Part shown: positions 16,574-25,173 of the stretch, piece by piece
How positions within the stretch are numbered: position 1 is the stretch's first letter
How the letters are laid out: every line of letters begins with the position of its first letter
DNA from: Tsukamurella sp. M9C
Lineage (GTDB): Bacteria > Actinomycetota > Actinomycetes > Mycobacteriales > Mycobacteriaceae
Length of the DNA stretch: 64,000 nt
Assembly (NCBI RefSeq): GCF_020169415.1
Contig: NZ_JAIULG010000010.1
Span: 1 to 64,000, forward strand
Direction: 5' to 3'
Program-made: the position numbers and the translations under genes
Notes under the pieces: model-generated
The model's database searches: none
Seen by the model: the letters and a program-made list of their open reading frames with translations, nothing else
What the model was told of the DNA's origin: nothing

Positions 16574-17433
16574 CGGGCGGTCTCCTGGGTGGCGAGGAAG
16601 GCGTCGACCTCGGCGGCGGTGGGGGCGGCCGCCGCGCCGGCGGCGGTGGCGGTGAGGGCGCCGGCCGCGTTGGCGCGGCGCAGCCGTTCGGTGGGTGGCA
16701 GGTCCCAGTGCGCAGCGAGCGCGCCCGCGAAGGCGTCGCCGGCCCCGGTGGTGTCCACGACGTCGACCGCGAAGCCCGGGGCGTCGACGGTGCCGTCGGG
16801 TCCCGTCGCGCGGGCACCGTCGCCGCCAAGGGTGGTGACGACGTGCGGCACGCGCCCCACGACCTCGGCGAGTGCCTTCTCCTCGTCCCGGTTGACGATC
16901 ACGCCGTCGAGGAGCTCGACGAGCTCGTCGGGGAGGGGCTGCACGGGCGAGGGATTGAGCAGGACGACGGTGCCGGCCTCGCGCGCGGCGCGGGCGGCGT
17001 CGACGACCGCGGGCAGCGGGATCTCGAGCTGCAGGAGGAGCACGTCCGCGTCGGCGATCGCCTCGCGCGCCGCGTCGTCCACGCGCACCGCGGCGTTCGC
17101 GCCGGGCACGACCACGATGTGGTTCTCCCCGGACCCGTCGACGGTGACGTTCGCGAAGCCGGTGCTGCCGGGCGTGCGCGCGACGCGGGAGACGTCCACC
17201 CCCGCGCCCGCGAGGGAGTCCAGCACCGTGCCCGCGGCGTCGTCCTCGCCCACCGCGCCGACGAAGACGGTCGCCGCGCCCGACCGCGCCGCCGACCGGG
17301 CCTGATTCGCGCCCTTGCCGCCCTGCCCGAAGGCGACCGAGACACCCGTCACCGTCTCGCCCGGCTGCGGGAACCGCTCGCACACCGTGATCGCGTCCAG
17401 ATTCACGCTGCCCACCACGACCACCGATGTCAT
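16570..17433 (-). CDS. rbsK: Ribokinase (PfkB family)
   Basis: A 287-residue PfkB-family sugar kinase. It begins SVVVVGSVNLDAITV, has GGKGANQARSAARSG near residue 40 and the C-terminal DTTGAGDAFAGALAAH with the catalytic aspartate. These match ribokinase, which phosphorylates ribose at O5 with ATP. No ribose transporter or RbsD gene lies nearby. It is the first gene of a two-gene unit with the Vgb-like propeller. The substrate may be ribose or a related pentose or nucleoside. Confidence 0.88.
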   Translation of the reverse strand: MTSVVVVGSVNLDAITVCERFPQPGETVTGVSVAFGQGGKGANQARSAARSGAATVFVGAVGEDDAAGTVLDSLAGAGVDVSRVARTPGSTGFANVTVDGSGENHIVVVPGANAAVRVDDAAREAIADADVLLLQLEIPLPAVVDAARAAREAGTVVLLNPSPVQPLPDELVELLDGVIVNRDEEKALAEVVGRVPHVVTTLGGDGARATGPDGTVDAPGFAVDVVDTTGAGDAFAGALAAHWDLPPTERLRRANAAGALTATAAGAAAAPTAAEVDAFLATQETAR

Positions 17434-17473
17434 GCCCGCACCCTACGGCGCGCGCCGGACGTAGGCTCGCCGC

Positions 17474-17854
17474 ATGACCATGATTCGTCCGTTTCTCATG
17501 TTCCAGGGCGCGGTCGCCGCGCAGGCGATCGACCTGTACGTCGCGACCTTCGACGGGGCGGTCCTGAGCTCGGTGCCGCACGCGGATCCGCAGCACGGCA
17601 TCCAGCTCGCCGAGCTGGTGATCAAGGGCGAGCACGTGCTCATCAGCGACAGCTCCGTCGACCACGCCTTCGACTTCACCCCGTCGACGTCGCTGTTCGT
17701 GGACTGCGACGACCGCGAGGAATTGGAGCGTCTCACCGAGGCACTCGGCGCGGGCGGGAAGACCTACATGCCACTGGGCGAGTACGGCTTCTCCACCGCC
17801 TTCGCCTGGGTGGGGGACCGGTTCGGCGTGTCGTGGCAGCTCAACCTGGCCTGA
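17474..17854 (+). CDS. VOC-superfamily protein, PhnB/glyoxalase-like
   Basis: A 126-residue vicinal-oxygen-chelate fold protein. MIRPFLMFQGAVAAQAIDLY and the later LADLVIKG-type strand pattern with SLFVDCDD and FGVSWQLNL are typical of the PhnB / 3-demethylubiquinone-methyltransferase-like group. Members bind small ligands or metals; most are unassigned and no reaction is claimed. TAGGCT lies six bases before the ATG with no ribosome site, a leaderless-type start. Confidence 0.8.
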   Translation: MTMIRPFLMFQGAVAAQAIDLYVATFDGAVLSSVPHADPQHGIQLAELVIKGEHVLISDSSVDHAFDFTPSTSLFVDCDDREELERLTEALGAGGKTYMPLGEYGFSTAFAWVGDRFGVSWQLNLA

Positions 17855-17953
17855 CGGTGCGCCGTACCCTCGCGCGAGCCGACGGGGCGGCCCTCGCGTC
17901 ACGCTGAGCGCAAGCCTGGGCGGGCGCGGGCGGGCCGCCTAGCGTCGGCCTCC

Positions 17954-19357
17954 ATGAGCCGTCAGATCCGTTTCAACGCCTTCGACATGAACTGCGTCGC
18001 CCACCAGTCCCCGGGCCTGTGGCGGCACCCGAAGGACCAGTCGCACCGCTACAAGGAGCTGAGCTACTGGACGGACCTGGCGAAGCTGTTGGAGCGCGGC
18101 ACCTTCGACGGCATCTTCATCGCCGACGTCCTGGGCATCTACGACTCCTACAACGGCAACGGCGACGCCGCCATCAAGCACGCGGCGCAGGTCCCCGTGT
18201 CGGATCCGATCCTGCTGGCCTCGGCCATCGCGGGCGCGACGGAGCACCTCGGCATCGGCATCACCGCCGGCACCGGCTTCGAGCACCCCTTCCCCTTCGC
18301 CCGCAGGCTGACCACGCTCGACCACCTCACGAACGGCCGGATCGGCTGGAACGTGGTGACGGGGTACCTGCCGTCGGCGGCGAAGAACATGGGGCAGCTC
18401 GACCAGCTGCAGCACGACGAGCGCTACGACCACGCCGACGAGTACCTCGAGGTGCTCTACAAGCTGTGGGAGGGCTCCTGGGAGGACGACGCGGTGATCC
18501 GCGACCGGGAGAGCGGCGTGTTCACGGATCCGTCGAAGGTGCACCCGATCAACCACCACGGCAAGTACTTCGACGTACCCGGCATCCATGTCGGCGAGCC
18601 CTCGCCGCAGCGCTCGCCCGTGATCTACCAGGCCGGCGCGTCGCCGCGCGGGCTGGCGTTCGCGACCGGCAACGCCGAGGCGATCTTCGTGGCGGCGCCC
18701 ACCAAGGCCATCCTGAAGAAGGTCGTGCGCACGATCCGCGAGGGCCTCGTCGCCAACGGCCGCGACCCGTACTCGGCCAAGGTCTACACGCTGCTGACCA
18801 TCGTCACGGACGAGACCGAGGCGAAGGCGCAGGCGAAACTCGAGGAGTACCACCGGTACGCCAGCATCGAGGGCTCGCTGGTCTTCATGTCCGGGTGGAT
18901 GGGCGTCGACCTGGGCGCCTACGACCCGAGCGATCCGGTGGGCGACGTCAAGTCCAACGCCATCATCTCGGCCGTCTCCAACTTCCAGCAGGCGGATCCG
19001 TCGGGCAAGGACTGGACGGTCGAGGACATCGGCAAGTGGGGCCGCATCGGCGGCATGGGCCCCGTGCTCGTCGGATCCGCGGAGCGGGTAGCCGACGAGC
19101 TGCAGGAGTGGGTCGAGGAGACCGACGTCGACGGCTTCAACCTGGCCTACGCGATCACGCCCGGCACCTTCGAGGACATCGTCGAGTTCATCGTTCCGGA
19201 GCTGCGCCGACGGGGCGTGTACCCCACGGAGTACGTGCCAGGAACGCTGCGGCACAAGCTGTTCGGGCAGGGTGACCGGCTCGCCGCCGATCACCCCGCC
19301 CAGCGCTTCCGCTACGCGGGCGCGCAGGACTACGCCGGAGCGAGCTCCTTGGCGTAG
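17954..19357 (+). CDS. NtaA/SnaA/DszA-family FMN-dependent monooxygenase
   Basis: A 467-residue bacterial luciferase-like monooxygenase. RQIRFNAFDMNCVAHQSPGLW near the start, GRIGWNVVTGYLPSAAKNMG, RYDHADEYLEVLYKLWEGSW and SPQRSPVIYQAGASPRG are the signature segments of the NtaA/SnaA/SoxA/DszA group. These enzymes use reduced FMN and oxygen to attack nitrilotriacetate, EDTA, dibenzothiophene sulfone or pristinamycin precursors. No flavin reductase gene is adjacent, so a reductase elsewhere must supply FMNH2. Substrate unassigned. The end overlaps the convergent phoD by 28 bases. Confidence 0.88.
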   Translation: MSRQIRFNAFDMNCVAHQSPGLWRHPKDQSHRYKELSYWTDLAKLLERGTFDGIFIADVLGIYDSYNGNGDAAIKHAAQVPVSDPILLASAIAGATEHLGIGITAGTGFEHPFPFARRLTTLDHLTNGRIGWNVVTGYLPSAAKNMGQLDQLQHDERYDHADEYLEVLYKLWEGSWEDDAVIRDRESGVFTDPSKVHPINHHGKYFDVPGIHVGEPSPQRSPVIYQAGASPRGLAFATGNAEAIFVAAPTKAILKKVVRTIREGLVANGRDPYSAKVYTLLTIVTDETEAKAQAKLEEYHRYASIEGSLVFMSGWMGVDLGAYDPSDPVGDVKSNAIISAVSNFQQADPSGKDWTVEDIGKWGRIGGMGPVLVGSAERVADELQEWVEETDVDGFNLAYAITPGTFEDIVEFIVPELRRRGVYPTEYVPGTLRHKLFGQGDRLAADHPAQRFRYAGAQDYAGASSLA

Positions 19358-20934
19358 AGCGAGGCGCCCTTGGCGTCGCGCAGGTGCACCGTCAGCGCCC
19401 GGGTGCCGCCGTCGATGGTGACGTGCCCGAAGTGCTGGAAGCCCTCGGCGGGGGAGACGTTCGCCTTGTCGGGGGCGTGCACGAACTCGTACTGCGCGCC
19501 GAAGGTCCCGTCGAGCGGGCTCTGCGGGAACGCGCCGGCGTTGAGCGGGCCGGACACGAACTCCCAGAACGGCGAGAAGTCCTGGAAGGCCGCCTTGTCC
19601 GGGTGGTACGAGATCGCCGCGGTGTAGTGCACGTCGGCGGTCAGGTACACGACGTTCTTCACGTCCTTGGTGCGGGAGAGGATGCGCGAGAGGGCGATCT
19701 CGCGGCCCAGCGGCGCGCCGTTGTCGCCCTGCGCGACGGCCTCCATCGACTTCGGGCCGCCGTCCTTGGGGTTCGTAGCGGCGTCGGGGACCACGATGCT
19801 CAGCGGCAGGTCGTTCGCGACCACCTTCCACACCGCCTTCGACGAGGTGAGGCCTTCGATGAGCCACTGGGTCTGCTTGTCGCCGAGGATGCCGGCGTCG
19901 TTGGACGTGGCCCACGCGTTGGGGTTCGGGTCCTTGTAGCTGCGCATGTCGAGCACGAAGACGTCGAGGAGCGGGCCGTAGGAGATCTTGCGGTACAGGC
20001 GCCCGTCGGCGGCCTCCGTGGGCTGCACCGGCTGCCACTCGCGCCACGCCTGGTAGGCGAAGTCCGCGAGCTTGTTCACGTCGGTCTCGGTGTAGCCCTT
20101 GCGGTTCTGCCCTGCCAGGCTCTCGCCCGGGAACCAGTTGTTGACCACCTCGTGGTCGTCCCACTGGATCAGCTGCGGCACGGTCGCCGCGAACCGCTTG
20201 TAGTGCTCGTCGGTCAGGTTGTAGGCGTAGTTGCCGCGGAACTGGTCGAGCGTCTGTGCGACCTGGTTCTTGGCCTCGGCCGTGACGTTGCGGTACGTGT
20301 TGCCGTCGTTCTGCTTCTGGGTCTCCGGCACGGGGTTGTCGGCGTAGATCGCGTCGCCCGAGTGCAGGAAGAAGTCGGGCCGCGCGTCGGCGATGGCGCC
20401 CATGATCGCCATCCCGCCGTCGCGGTTGATGCCCCAGCCCTGGCCGACCACGTCGCCGGACCAGGCGAAGCTCACGTTCCCGTTCGCCGACGGTGCCGTC
20501 CGGAACGTGCCGGCCACCGGCTCGGATTTCGCGCCGTTCTCGCCTTCGAGGGTGACGCGATAGTGCACCGTCTGGCCGGGTTCGAGACCCGTGATGCGGA
20601 ACCGGCCGGCCCCGTCGGACGACGGGTTCAGCTGAGGTCCCTCGAAACGGCGCGGGTTGCTGAAGGACTCTGACGATGCCGTCTCGACGATCATCCGTGC
20701 GGGCGCATCCGAACGCGCCCAGACCAGCGCACCGTCGGTGCGGGGATCGCCGGACGCGATGCCGTGGGTGAGCGACGGGCGGCCCCGGACCACGCCGGGC
20801 GACGACGAGGCCGCCGCGCCGTCCGAGGAGGAGCCGCAGGCCGAGAGCAGCGAGCCGGCCGGGATCAGGAGGGCGCCGGCGGTGCCGGCCTTGAGGAGCG
20901 AACGACGCGAGAAGTGCGAATCACTGAGGGGCAT
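19330..20934 (-). CDS. phoD: Alkaline phosphatase D (PhoD-like), Tat-exported
   Basis: A 534-residue secreted phosphoesterase. The start at 20934 gives a twin-arginine signal, SRRSLLKAGTAGALL, followed by a lipobox-like LLSAC, so it is probably exported folded and lipid-anchored. Then come the N-terminal PhoD domain (SLTHGIASGDPRTDGALVWAR) and the metallophosphatase core (FSWSGDVVGQGWG, HSGDAIYADN, WDDHEVVNNW, YLTADVHYT) with the metal-binding Asp, Asn and His residues. PhoD uses Fe/Ca and releases phosphate from mono- and diesters. The 3' end overlaps the convergent monooxygenase by 28 bases. Confidence 0.92.
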   Translation of the reverse strand: MPLSDSHFSRRSLLKAGTAGALLIPAGSLLSACGSSSDGAAASSSPGVVRGRPSLTHGIASGDPRTDGALVWARSDAPARMIVETASSESFSNPRRFEGPQLNPSSDGAGRFRITGLEPGQTVHYRVTLEGENGAKSEPVAGTFRTAPSANGNVSFAWSGDVVGQGWGINRDGGMAIMGAIADARPDFFLHSGDAIYADNPVPETQKQNDGNTYRNVTAEAKNQVAQTLDQFRGNYAYNLTDEHYKRFAATVPQLIQWDDHEVVNNWFPGESLAGQNRKGYTETDVNKLADFAYQAWREWQPVQPTEAADGRLYRKISYGPLLDVFVLDMRSYKDPNPNAWATSNDAGILGDKQTQWLIEGLTSSKAVWKVVANDLPLSIVVPDAATNPKDGGPKSMEAVAQGDNGAPLGREIALSRILSRTKDVKNVVYLTADVHYTAAISYHPDKAAFQDFSPFWEFVSGPLNAGAFPQSPLDGTFGAQYEFVHAPDKANVSPAEGFQHFGHVTIDGGTRALTVHLRDAKGASLYAKELAPA

Positions 20935-21151
20935 TGCGGAAACGATGCCGCAGTCCGGTTCCCGGGCGGCGAACACCGGGTTACCAGCGAGGATGCCGGA
21001 CAGTGTCCACCAGGTGAACCGTCCACCCGAGAACCGGTCGTTGACTCTGTTAACGTCGAACGCGCGGTAATCACACGTCCGGTGGGCCCAGCAGTGTCTA
21101 GCCACAGGCAAGCCCGGTCCGCACGGTGACCAACGCCAGGGGCTGATCTGC

Positions 21152-22561
21152 ATGCCTGATAACTCAACAACGTCCGGAGGTTCACCGCTCTCGTCCGCGG
21201 GCCTCCAGGAGACCGAGACGCAGCGAAAGAAGTCGCTGCACAAAGCCATCGGCGCGTCTGCGATGGGCAACTTCACCGAATGGTTCGACTACGGCGTCTA
21301 CGCGTCGACGGCCGTTTACATCGCGAACGCATTGTTCCCCGAGAACGGCACGATCGGTACGTTGCTCGGATTCGCGATCTCGTTCGTCCTGCGGCCGCTC
21401 GGCGGATTCGTCTGGGGCCCGCTCGGCGACAAGATCGGCAGAAAGGCCGTGCTCGCCACTACGATCCTGCTGATGGCCGGGTCGACCACGTTGATCGCCT
21501 TCCTTCCGACCTACGCCGTCGCGGGGTGGCTCGGCGCTGTCCTACTGATCGTTCTGCGCATGGTGCAGGGCTTCTCGACGGGCGGCGAGTACGGCGGTGC
21601 CGCGACCTTCATGGCCGAGTACTCGCCCGATCGGCAGCGGGGCAAGTACGGCAGCTTCCTCGAGTTCGGAACCATGTGCGGCTTCGCGGGAGGCACCGCG
21701 GTCGTACTGCTCCTGCAGGTCATCCTCTCCGAGGAGCAGATGCAGGAGTACGGCTGGCGAATCCCGTTCCTGATGGCGCTGCCCATGGGCTTCATCGGCT
21801 GGTACCTCCGCAACCAGATCCACGACAGCCCGGTGTTCGTCGAGCTCAAGGACAACAAGCAGAACCAGGATTCGGCGGTCGGTGGGCTCAAGCAGCTGCT
21901 CACCCAGCAGTGGCGTCCGATTCTCGTCCTCTTCGGGCTCGTCATCGCGCTCAACGTCTCGAACTACACACTGATCGCGTACATGCCCACCTACCTGCAC
22001 GGGGCGATCGGTATGGATCCCGAAACCGGCTCCAAGGTACTGCTGGTCGCCCAGGTGATCATGGCGGCTCTGATTCCGTTCTTCGGCGCCCTGTCCGACC
22101 GCACCGGGCGAAAACCGATGTGGTGGATATCGCTGATCGGCCTGCTCGTTCTCTCGTGGCCGCTGTTCCAGTTGATGGAGCAGGGAACGGTTCTGGCGAT
22201 GGTGGCACTCGTGGTGCTGGGAGTGCTGTACATCCCGCAGCTCGCCACGATCACGGCGACGTTCCCCGCTATGTTCCCCACTCCGGTGCGGTTCGCCGGG
22301 TTCGCCATCTCCTACAACGTGGCGACCGCGGCCTTCGGTGGCACCGCCCCGTACGTCAACGAGTCCATGATCGAAGCAACTGGTCAGAGCCTGTTCCCCG
22401 CGTGGTACATGATGGGCGCCTGCGTGATCGGCCTGATCGCGCTGCCCTTCCTGCAGGAGACGAAGGGCTGCTCGATCCGCGGCACCGAGGTGCCCGGCCC
22501 GGACACCGACGCCACGCGCCTCGCGCACATCGAGGAGGCGCGGCTGGCGAAGGCCGAGTAA
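21152..22561 (+). CDS. MFS osmolyte permease, ProP-like
   Basis: A 469-residue protein with 12 membrane segments. ASAMGNFTEWFDYGVYAS, RPLGGFVWGPLGDKIGRKAVL and GFSTGGEYGGAATFMAEYSPDRQRG are close to the ProP subgroup of the metabolite:H+ symporters, which import proline, betaine or ectoine. The C-terminal coiled-coil of E. coli ProP is absent; only a short charged tail remains, so its osmotic sensing could differ. Its presence about 6 kb from ectABC fits an osmoprotection role, though the cargo is inferred. A 217-base gap separates it from phoD; TTGACT at 21041 is a weak -35 candidate. Confidence 0.85.
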   Translation: MPDNSTTSGGSPLSSAGLQETETQRKKSLHKAIGASAMGNFTEWFDYGVYASTAVYIANALFPENGTIGTLLGFAISFVLRPLGGFVWGPLGDKIGRKAVLATTILLMAGSTTLIAFLPTYAVAGWLGAVLLIVLRMVQGFSTGGEYGGAATFMAEYSPDRQRGKYGSFLEFGTMCGFAGGTAVVLLLQVILSEEQMQEYGWRIPFLMALPMGFIGWYLRNQIHDSPVFVELKDNKQNQDSAVGGLKQLLTQQWRPILVLFGLVIALNVSNYTLIAYMPTYLHGAIGMDPETGSKVLLVAQVIMAALIPFFGALSDRTGRKPMWWISLIGLLVLSWPLFQLMEQGTVLAMVALVVLGVLYIPQLATITATFPAMFPTPVRFAGFAISYNVATAAFGGTAPYVNESMIEATGQSLFPAWYMMGACVIGLIALPFLQETKGCSIRGTEVPGPDTDATRLAHIEEARLAKAE

Positions 22562-22571
22562 CCCCACTGAT

Positions 22572-22577
22572 TACAGT
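22572..22577 (+). promoter_or_regulatory. Candidate -10 box for rsmD
   Basis: TACAGT is followed by six bases and the rsmD ATG at 22584, the spacing of leaderless actinobacterial promoters. A GGAG within those six bases is too close to serve well as a ribosome site. Confidence 0.4.
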
Positions 22578-22583
22578 GGAGCG

Positions 22584-23144
22584 ATGACGAGGATCATCGC
22601 CGGGGCGGCACGCGGGCGCAGGCTCGCGGTGCCGCCCCGCGGCACTCGCCCGACGTCGGATCGCGTCCGCGAGGCGCTGTTCAGCGCGCTGCAGTCGCGC
22701 CTCGACTTCGACGATCTCGCGGTCCTCGACCTCTACGCGGGGTCGGGGGCGCTCGGCTTCGAGGCGCTCTCCCGCGGCGCCGCCCGCGCAGTGCTCGTGG
22801 ACGCCGACGCCAAGGCGGTCGCGGTGATCAACCAGAACGCGCGCGCCGTCGGGCTGCCGGGGGCGACGGCGCACCGTCGGGCCGTGCGGGCGTACCTCGA
22901 CCTCCCGGCCGAGCCGTTCGACCTCGTCTTCCTGGACCCGCCCTACGACGTGCCGGCCGAGACCGTCGACGGCGACGTCGCCGCGCTGACCGCGGGATGG
23001 CTGGCGCCGGGCGCTCACGCGATCGTGGAGCGCTCCGCGCGGACGCCCGCGGCGACGTGGCCCGAGGGCTTCGAGCTCGACCTGACGCGCGACTACGGGG
23101 AGACCCGCGTGGAGATCGCCGTCTGGCAGGATGACCGGGCATGA
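22584..23144 (+). CDS. rsmD: 16S rRNA (guanine(966)-N2)-methyltransferase
   Basis: A 186-residue class I SAM methyltransferase. It starts TRIIAGAARGRRLAVPP and GTRPTSDRVREALFSAL, the RsmD hallmark, then shows LDLYAGSGALGFEALSRGA (SAM site) and the catalytic LVFLDPPYD. It methylates G966 of 16S rRNA during 30S assembly. The stop overlaps the coaD ATG by four bases, the common rsmD–coaD pairing. Confidence 0.95.
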   Translation: MTRIIAGAARGRRLAVPPRGTRPTSDRVREALFSALQSRLDFDDLAVLDLYAGSGALGFEALSRGAARAVLVDADAKAVAVINQNARAVGLPGATAHRRAVRAYLDLPAEPFDLVFLDPPYDVPAETVDGDVAALTAGWLAPGAHAIVERSARTPAATWPEGFELDLTRDYGETRVEIAVWQDDRA

Positions 23145-23614
23145 GCAAGGCGTGCTGCCCCGGATCGTTCGACCCCATGACCAACGGCCACCTGGACATC
23201 TTCCGCCGGGCCGCGCGGATCTTCGACGAGCTGGTGATCACCGTCGTCGTGAACCCCAACAAGCAGGGCATGTTCTCCATCGACGAGCGGATCGCGCTGA
23301 TCGAGGAGAACGTCGCGGACCTGCCCGGCGTCACCGTCGACCGGTGGACGGGCCTGCTCGTGGACTACGCCCGGCAGGAGGGCGTCGCGTGCATTCTCAA
23401 GGGCCTGCGCAACTCGACGGACTTCGACTACGAGCTGCCGATGGCCGGGATGAACATGCACCTCACCGACGTCGAGACCGCGTTCCTCACGACCGCACCG
23501 CAGTACTCCTACGTGTCGAGCTCGCTGGTCAAGGAGGTCGCGAAGCTGGGCGGCGACGTCTCCGCCCTGATCCCGCCCAACGTGCAGACCGCCCTGAGCA
23601 CCAAGCTGTCGTGA
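23141..23614 (+). CDS. coaD: Phosphopantetheine adenylyltransferase
   Basis: A 157-residue nucleotidyltransferase of standard CoaD length. CCPGSFDPMTNGHLDIFRRA contains the (T/H)xGH nucleotide motif as TNGH, and the later ISSS-type loop reads SYVSSSLVKEVA. It transfers AMP from ATP to 4'-phosphopantetheine, giving dephospho-CoA, the fourth step of CoA synthesis. Coupled to rsmD by a four-base overlap. Confidence 0.96.
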   Translation: MSKACCPGSFDPMTNGHLDIFRRAARIFDELVITVVVNPNKQGMFSIDERIALIEENVADLPGVTVDRWTGLLVDYARQEGVACILKGLRNSTDFDYELPMAGMNMHLTDVETAFLTTAPQYSYVSSSLVKEVAKLGGDVSALIPPNVQTALSTKLS

Positions 23615-23676
23615 AATCGGCCGAATTCTGCGCTACGAGGCCGGATCGGGCTTCGTAGGTCAGGAATCAGCCGATT
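23615..23676 (+). terminator. Nested imperfect hairpin after coaD
   Basis: AATCGGCCGAATTC (23615–23628) pairs imperfectly with GGAATCAGCCGATT (23663–23676), and inside it CTACGAGGCC (23633–23642) pairs with GGGCTTCGTAG (23648–23658). It starts one base after the coaD stop. No T-run follows, but the fold is strong and well placed to end the rsmD–coaD message. Confidence 0.5.
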
Positions 23677-23745
23677 CCACGACCGACTCGACACGCGGCG
23701 GCGCCGTTACGGCGAAACATCGGTCCCACCCGTCACAATGGGTGT

Positions 23746-24537
23746 ATGTACCGCGTATTCGAAGCACTGGACGAGCTGGGCGCCATCCTGGAGGAGGCGC
23801 GCAGCGTCCCCATGACCGCCGGGTGCCTCGTGCCCCGCGGTGATGTGCTCGAGCTCCTCGACGACATCCGCGACGCCTTCCCGGCCGACCTCGACGACGC
23901 GCAGGACGTGCTCGATCAGAAGGACCGCCTGGTCAGCGAGGCGCGCACCCATTACGACACCACGGTGACCCAGGCCAACTCCGAGGCCGACGCCACCCTG
24001 AGCCGCTCCCGCGCCGAGGCCGACCGCCTGCTCGCGGACGCGAAGGCCCAGGCGGACCGCATGGTCGCCGAGGCGCACCAGCACGCCACCGGCCTGGTCG
24101 CCGAGGCTCGCGCCGAGGACGAGCGGATCCGACGCGGCGCCCAGCGCGAGTACGAGGCCGTCACCGGCCGCGCCCGTGCCGAGGCCGAGCGCCTGGTCGC
24201 CGACGGCAACGCCGCGTACCAGCGGTCCGTCGCCGAGGGCATCACCGAGCAGGAGCGCCTCGTCGCCGAGACCGAGGTCGTGGCCGCCGCCAAGGGCGAG
24301 TCCGACCGGATCATCGATGCGGCGCACGCCGAGTCGGACCGCCTGCGCGGGGAGTGCGACGTGTACGTCGACACCAAGCTCTCGCAGTTCGAGGAGGTGC
24401 TGGGCGCCACGATGCGGTCGGTGAACCGCGGCCGCCAGCAGCTGCGCACCGCCGCCGGCGTGCACGACTACAGCGATCACGGCGCCACCGACGGCTACCT
24501 CGAGGAGTTCGCAGAGTCGCGGGTCGACGCGCGGTAG
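23746..24537 (+). CDS. sepIVA: SepIVA-like DivIVA-domain cell division protein
   Basis: A 263-residue, almost wholly helical protein. A short N-terminal DivIVA-like segment (MYRVFEALDELGAILEEAR) leads into heptad-rich coiled coil from about residue 45 to 220, dense in Ala, Glu and Arg (repeats of the kind SEADATLSRSRAEADRLLADA). Position directly before DUF177–rnc–mutM matches mycobacterial Rv2927c, SepIVA, which acts at the septum and pole in cell-envelope growth. Transcription may be leaderless: CACAAT lies six bases before the ATG, though this is weaker than the other sites. Confidence 0.85.
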   Translation: MYRVFEALDELGAILEEARSVPMTAGCLVPRGDVLELLDDIRDAFPADLDDAQDVLDQKDRLVSEARTHYDTTVTQANSEADATLSRSRAEADRLLADAKAQADRMVAEAHQHATGLVAEARAEDERIRRGAQREYEAVTGRARAEAERLVADGNAAYQRSVAEGITEQERLVAETEVVAAAKGESDRIIDAAHAESDRLRGECDVYVDTKLSQFEEVLGATMRSVNRGRQQLRTAAGVHDYSDHGATDGYLEEFAESRVDAR

Positions 24538-24594
24538 CCCGATTGACGTACAATCGGGTGTTTGGCTTGACCTGACGAGTTCCCGAGGATTGTT

Positions 24595-25173
24595 GTGAAC
24601 GAACCCAATGCCGCCGTGCGACAGCCGGCCGGTAAGCCGTACGTACTCGACGTCCGCGCCTTCGGGCGTCGGCCTGGTACCTCTGCGCAGGTGCACCGCA
24701 CGGTCGCCGCACCCGAGCGCGTCGGCGTCGACCTGATCGCCATCGAGTCCGGCGAGGAGGTCGATCTCGACCTCCAGGTGCAGGCCGTGTCCGAGGGGGT
24801 CCTCGTGACCGGCACCGTGAGCGCGAACACCGCGGGCCAGTGCGCCCGGTGTCTCGACCCGCTGTCGGGTGCGCTCAACGTCTTCGTGACGGAGCTGTAC
24901 GCCTACCCGGGCAGCGAGACCGCGAAGACCACCGACGACGACGAGATGTACCGCATCGAGGACGACATGATCGACCTCGAGCAGGCCATCATCGACGCGG
25001 TCGGCATGGAGCTGGCCCTCGATCCCGTCTGCTCCGAGGACTGCAAGGGCCTGTGCCAGGGCTGCGGCGAGAAGCTGGTCGACTTGCCGGCCGACCACCA
25101 CCACGAGCAGATCGACCCCCGGTGGGCCGGGCTCGCGAAGTTCGCCACCGAGGGCGAGGCCGACGGCAAGTGA
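24595..25173 (+). CDS. DUF177 (YceD) family protein
   Basis: A 192-residue DUF177 protein with a GTG start. [13 protein letters not shown] and the tail [16 protein letters not shown] give the four-cysteine pattern of the family. YceD homologues are linked to 23S rRNA or ribosome biogenesis and often precede rpmF; here rpmF is absent and the gene overlaps rnc, the arrangement of mycobacterial Rv2926c–rnc. TACAAT at 24549 is a possible -10 for the operon. Confidence 0.88.
   Translation: MNEPNAAVRQPAGKPYVLDVRAFGRRPGTSAQVHRTVAAPERVGVDLIAIESGEEVDLDLQVQAVSEGVLVTGTVSANTAGQCARCLDPLSGALNVFVTELYAYPGSETAKTTDDDEMYRIEDDMIDLEQAIIDAVGMELALDPVCSEDCKGLCQGCGEKLVDLPADHHHEQIDPRWAGLAKFATEGEADGK

Noticed and set aside
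15695-17902. 735-codon minus frame that seems to fuse ribokinase region and the Vgb-like protein
   Set aside because: Only the part from 16573 down shows the propeller repeats. The rest is out of frame with the ribokinase, which has its own clear start and stop.
21001-21045. PhoP/RegX3-type box upstream of phoD
   Set aside because: GTTCACC occurs once on the minus strand, but the expected repeat at an 11-base step is not present.
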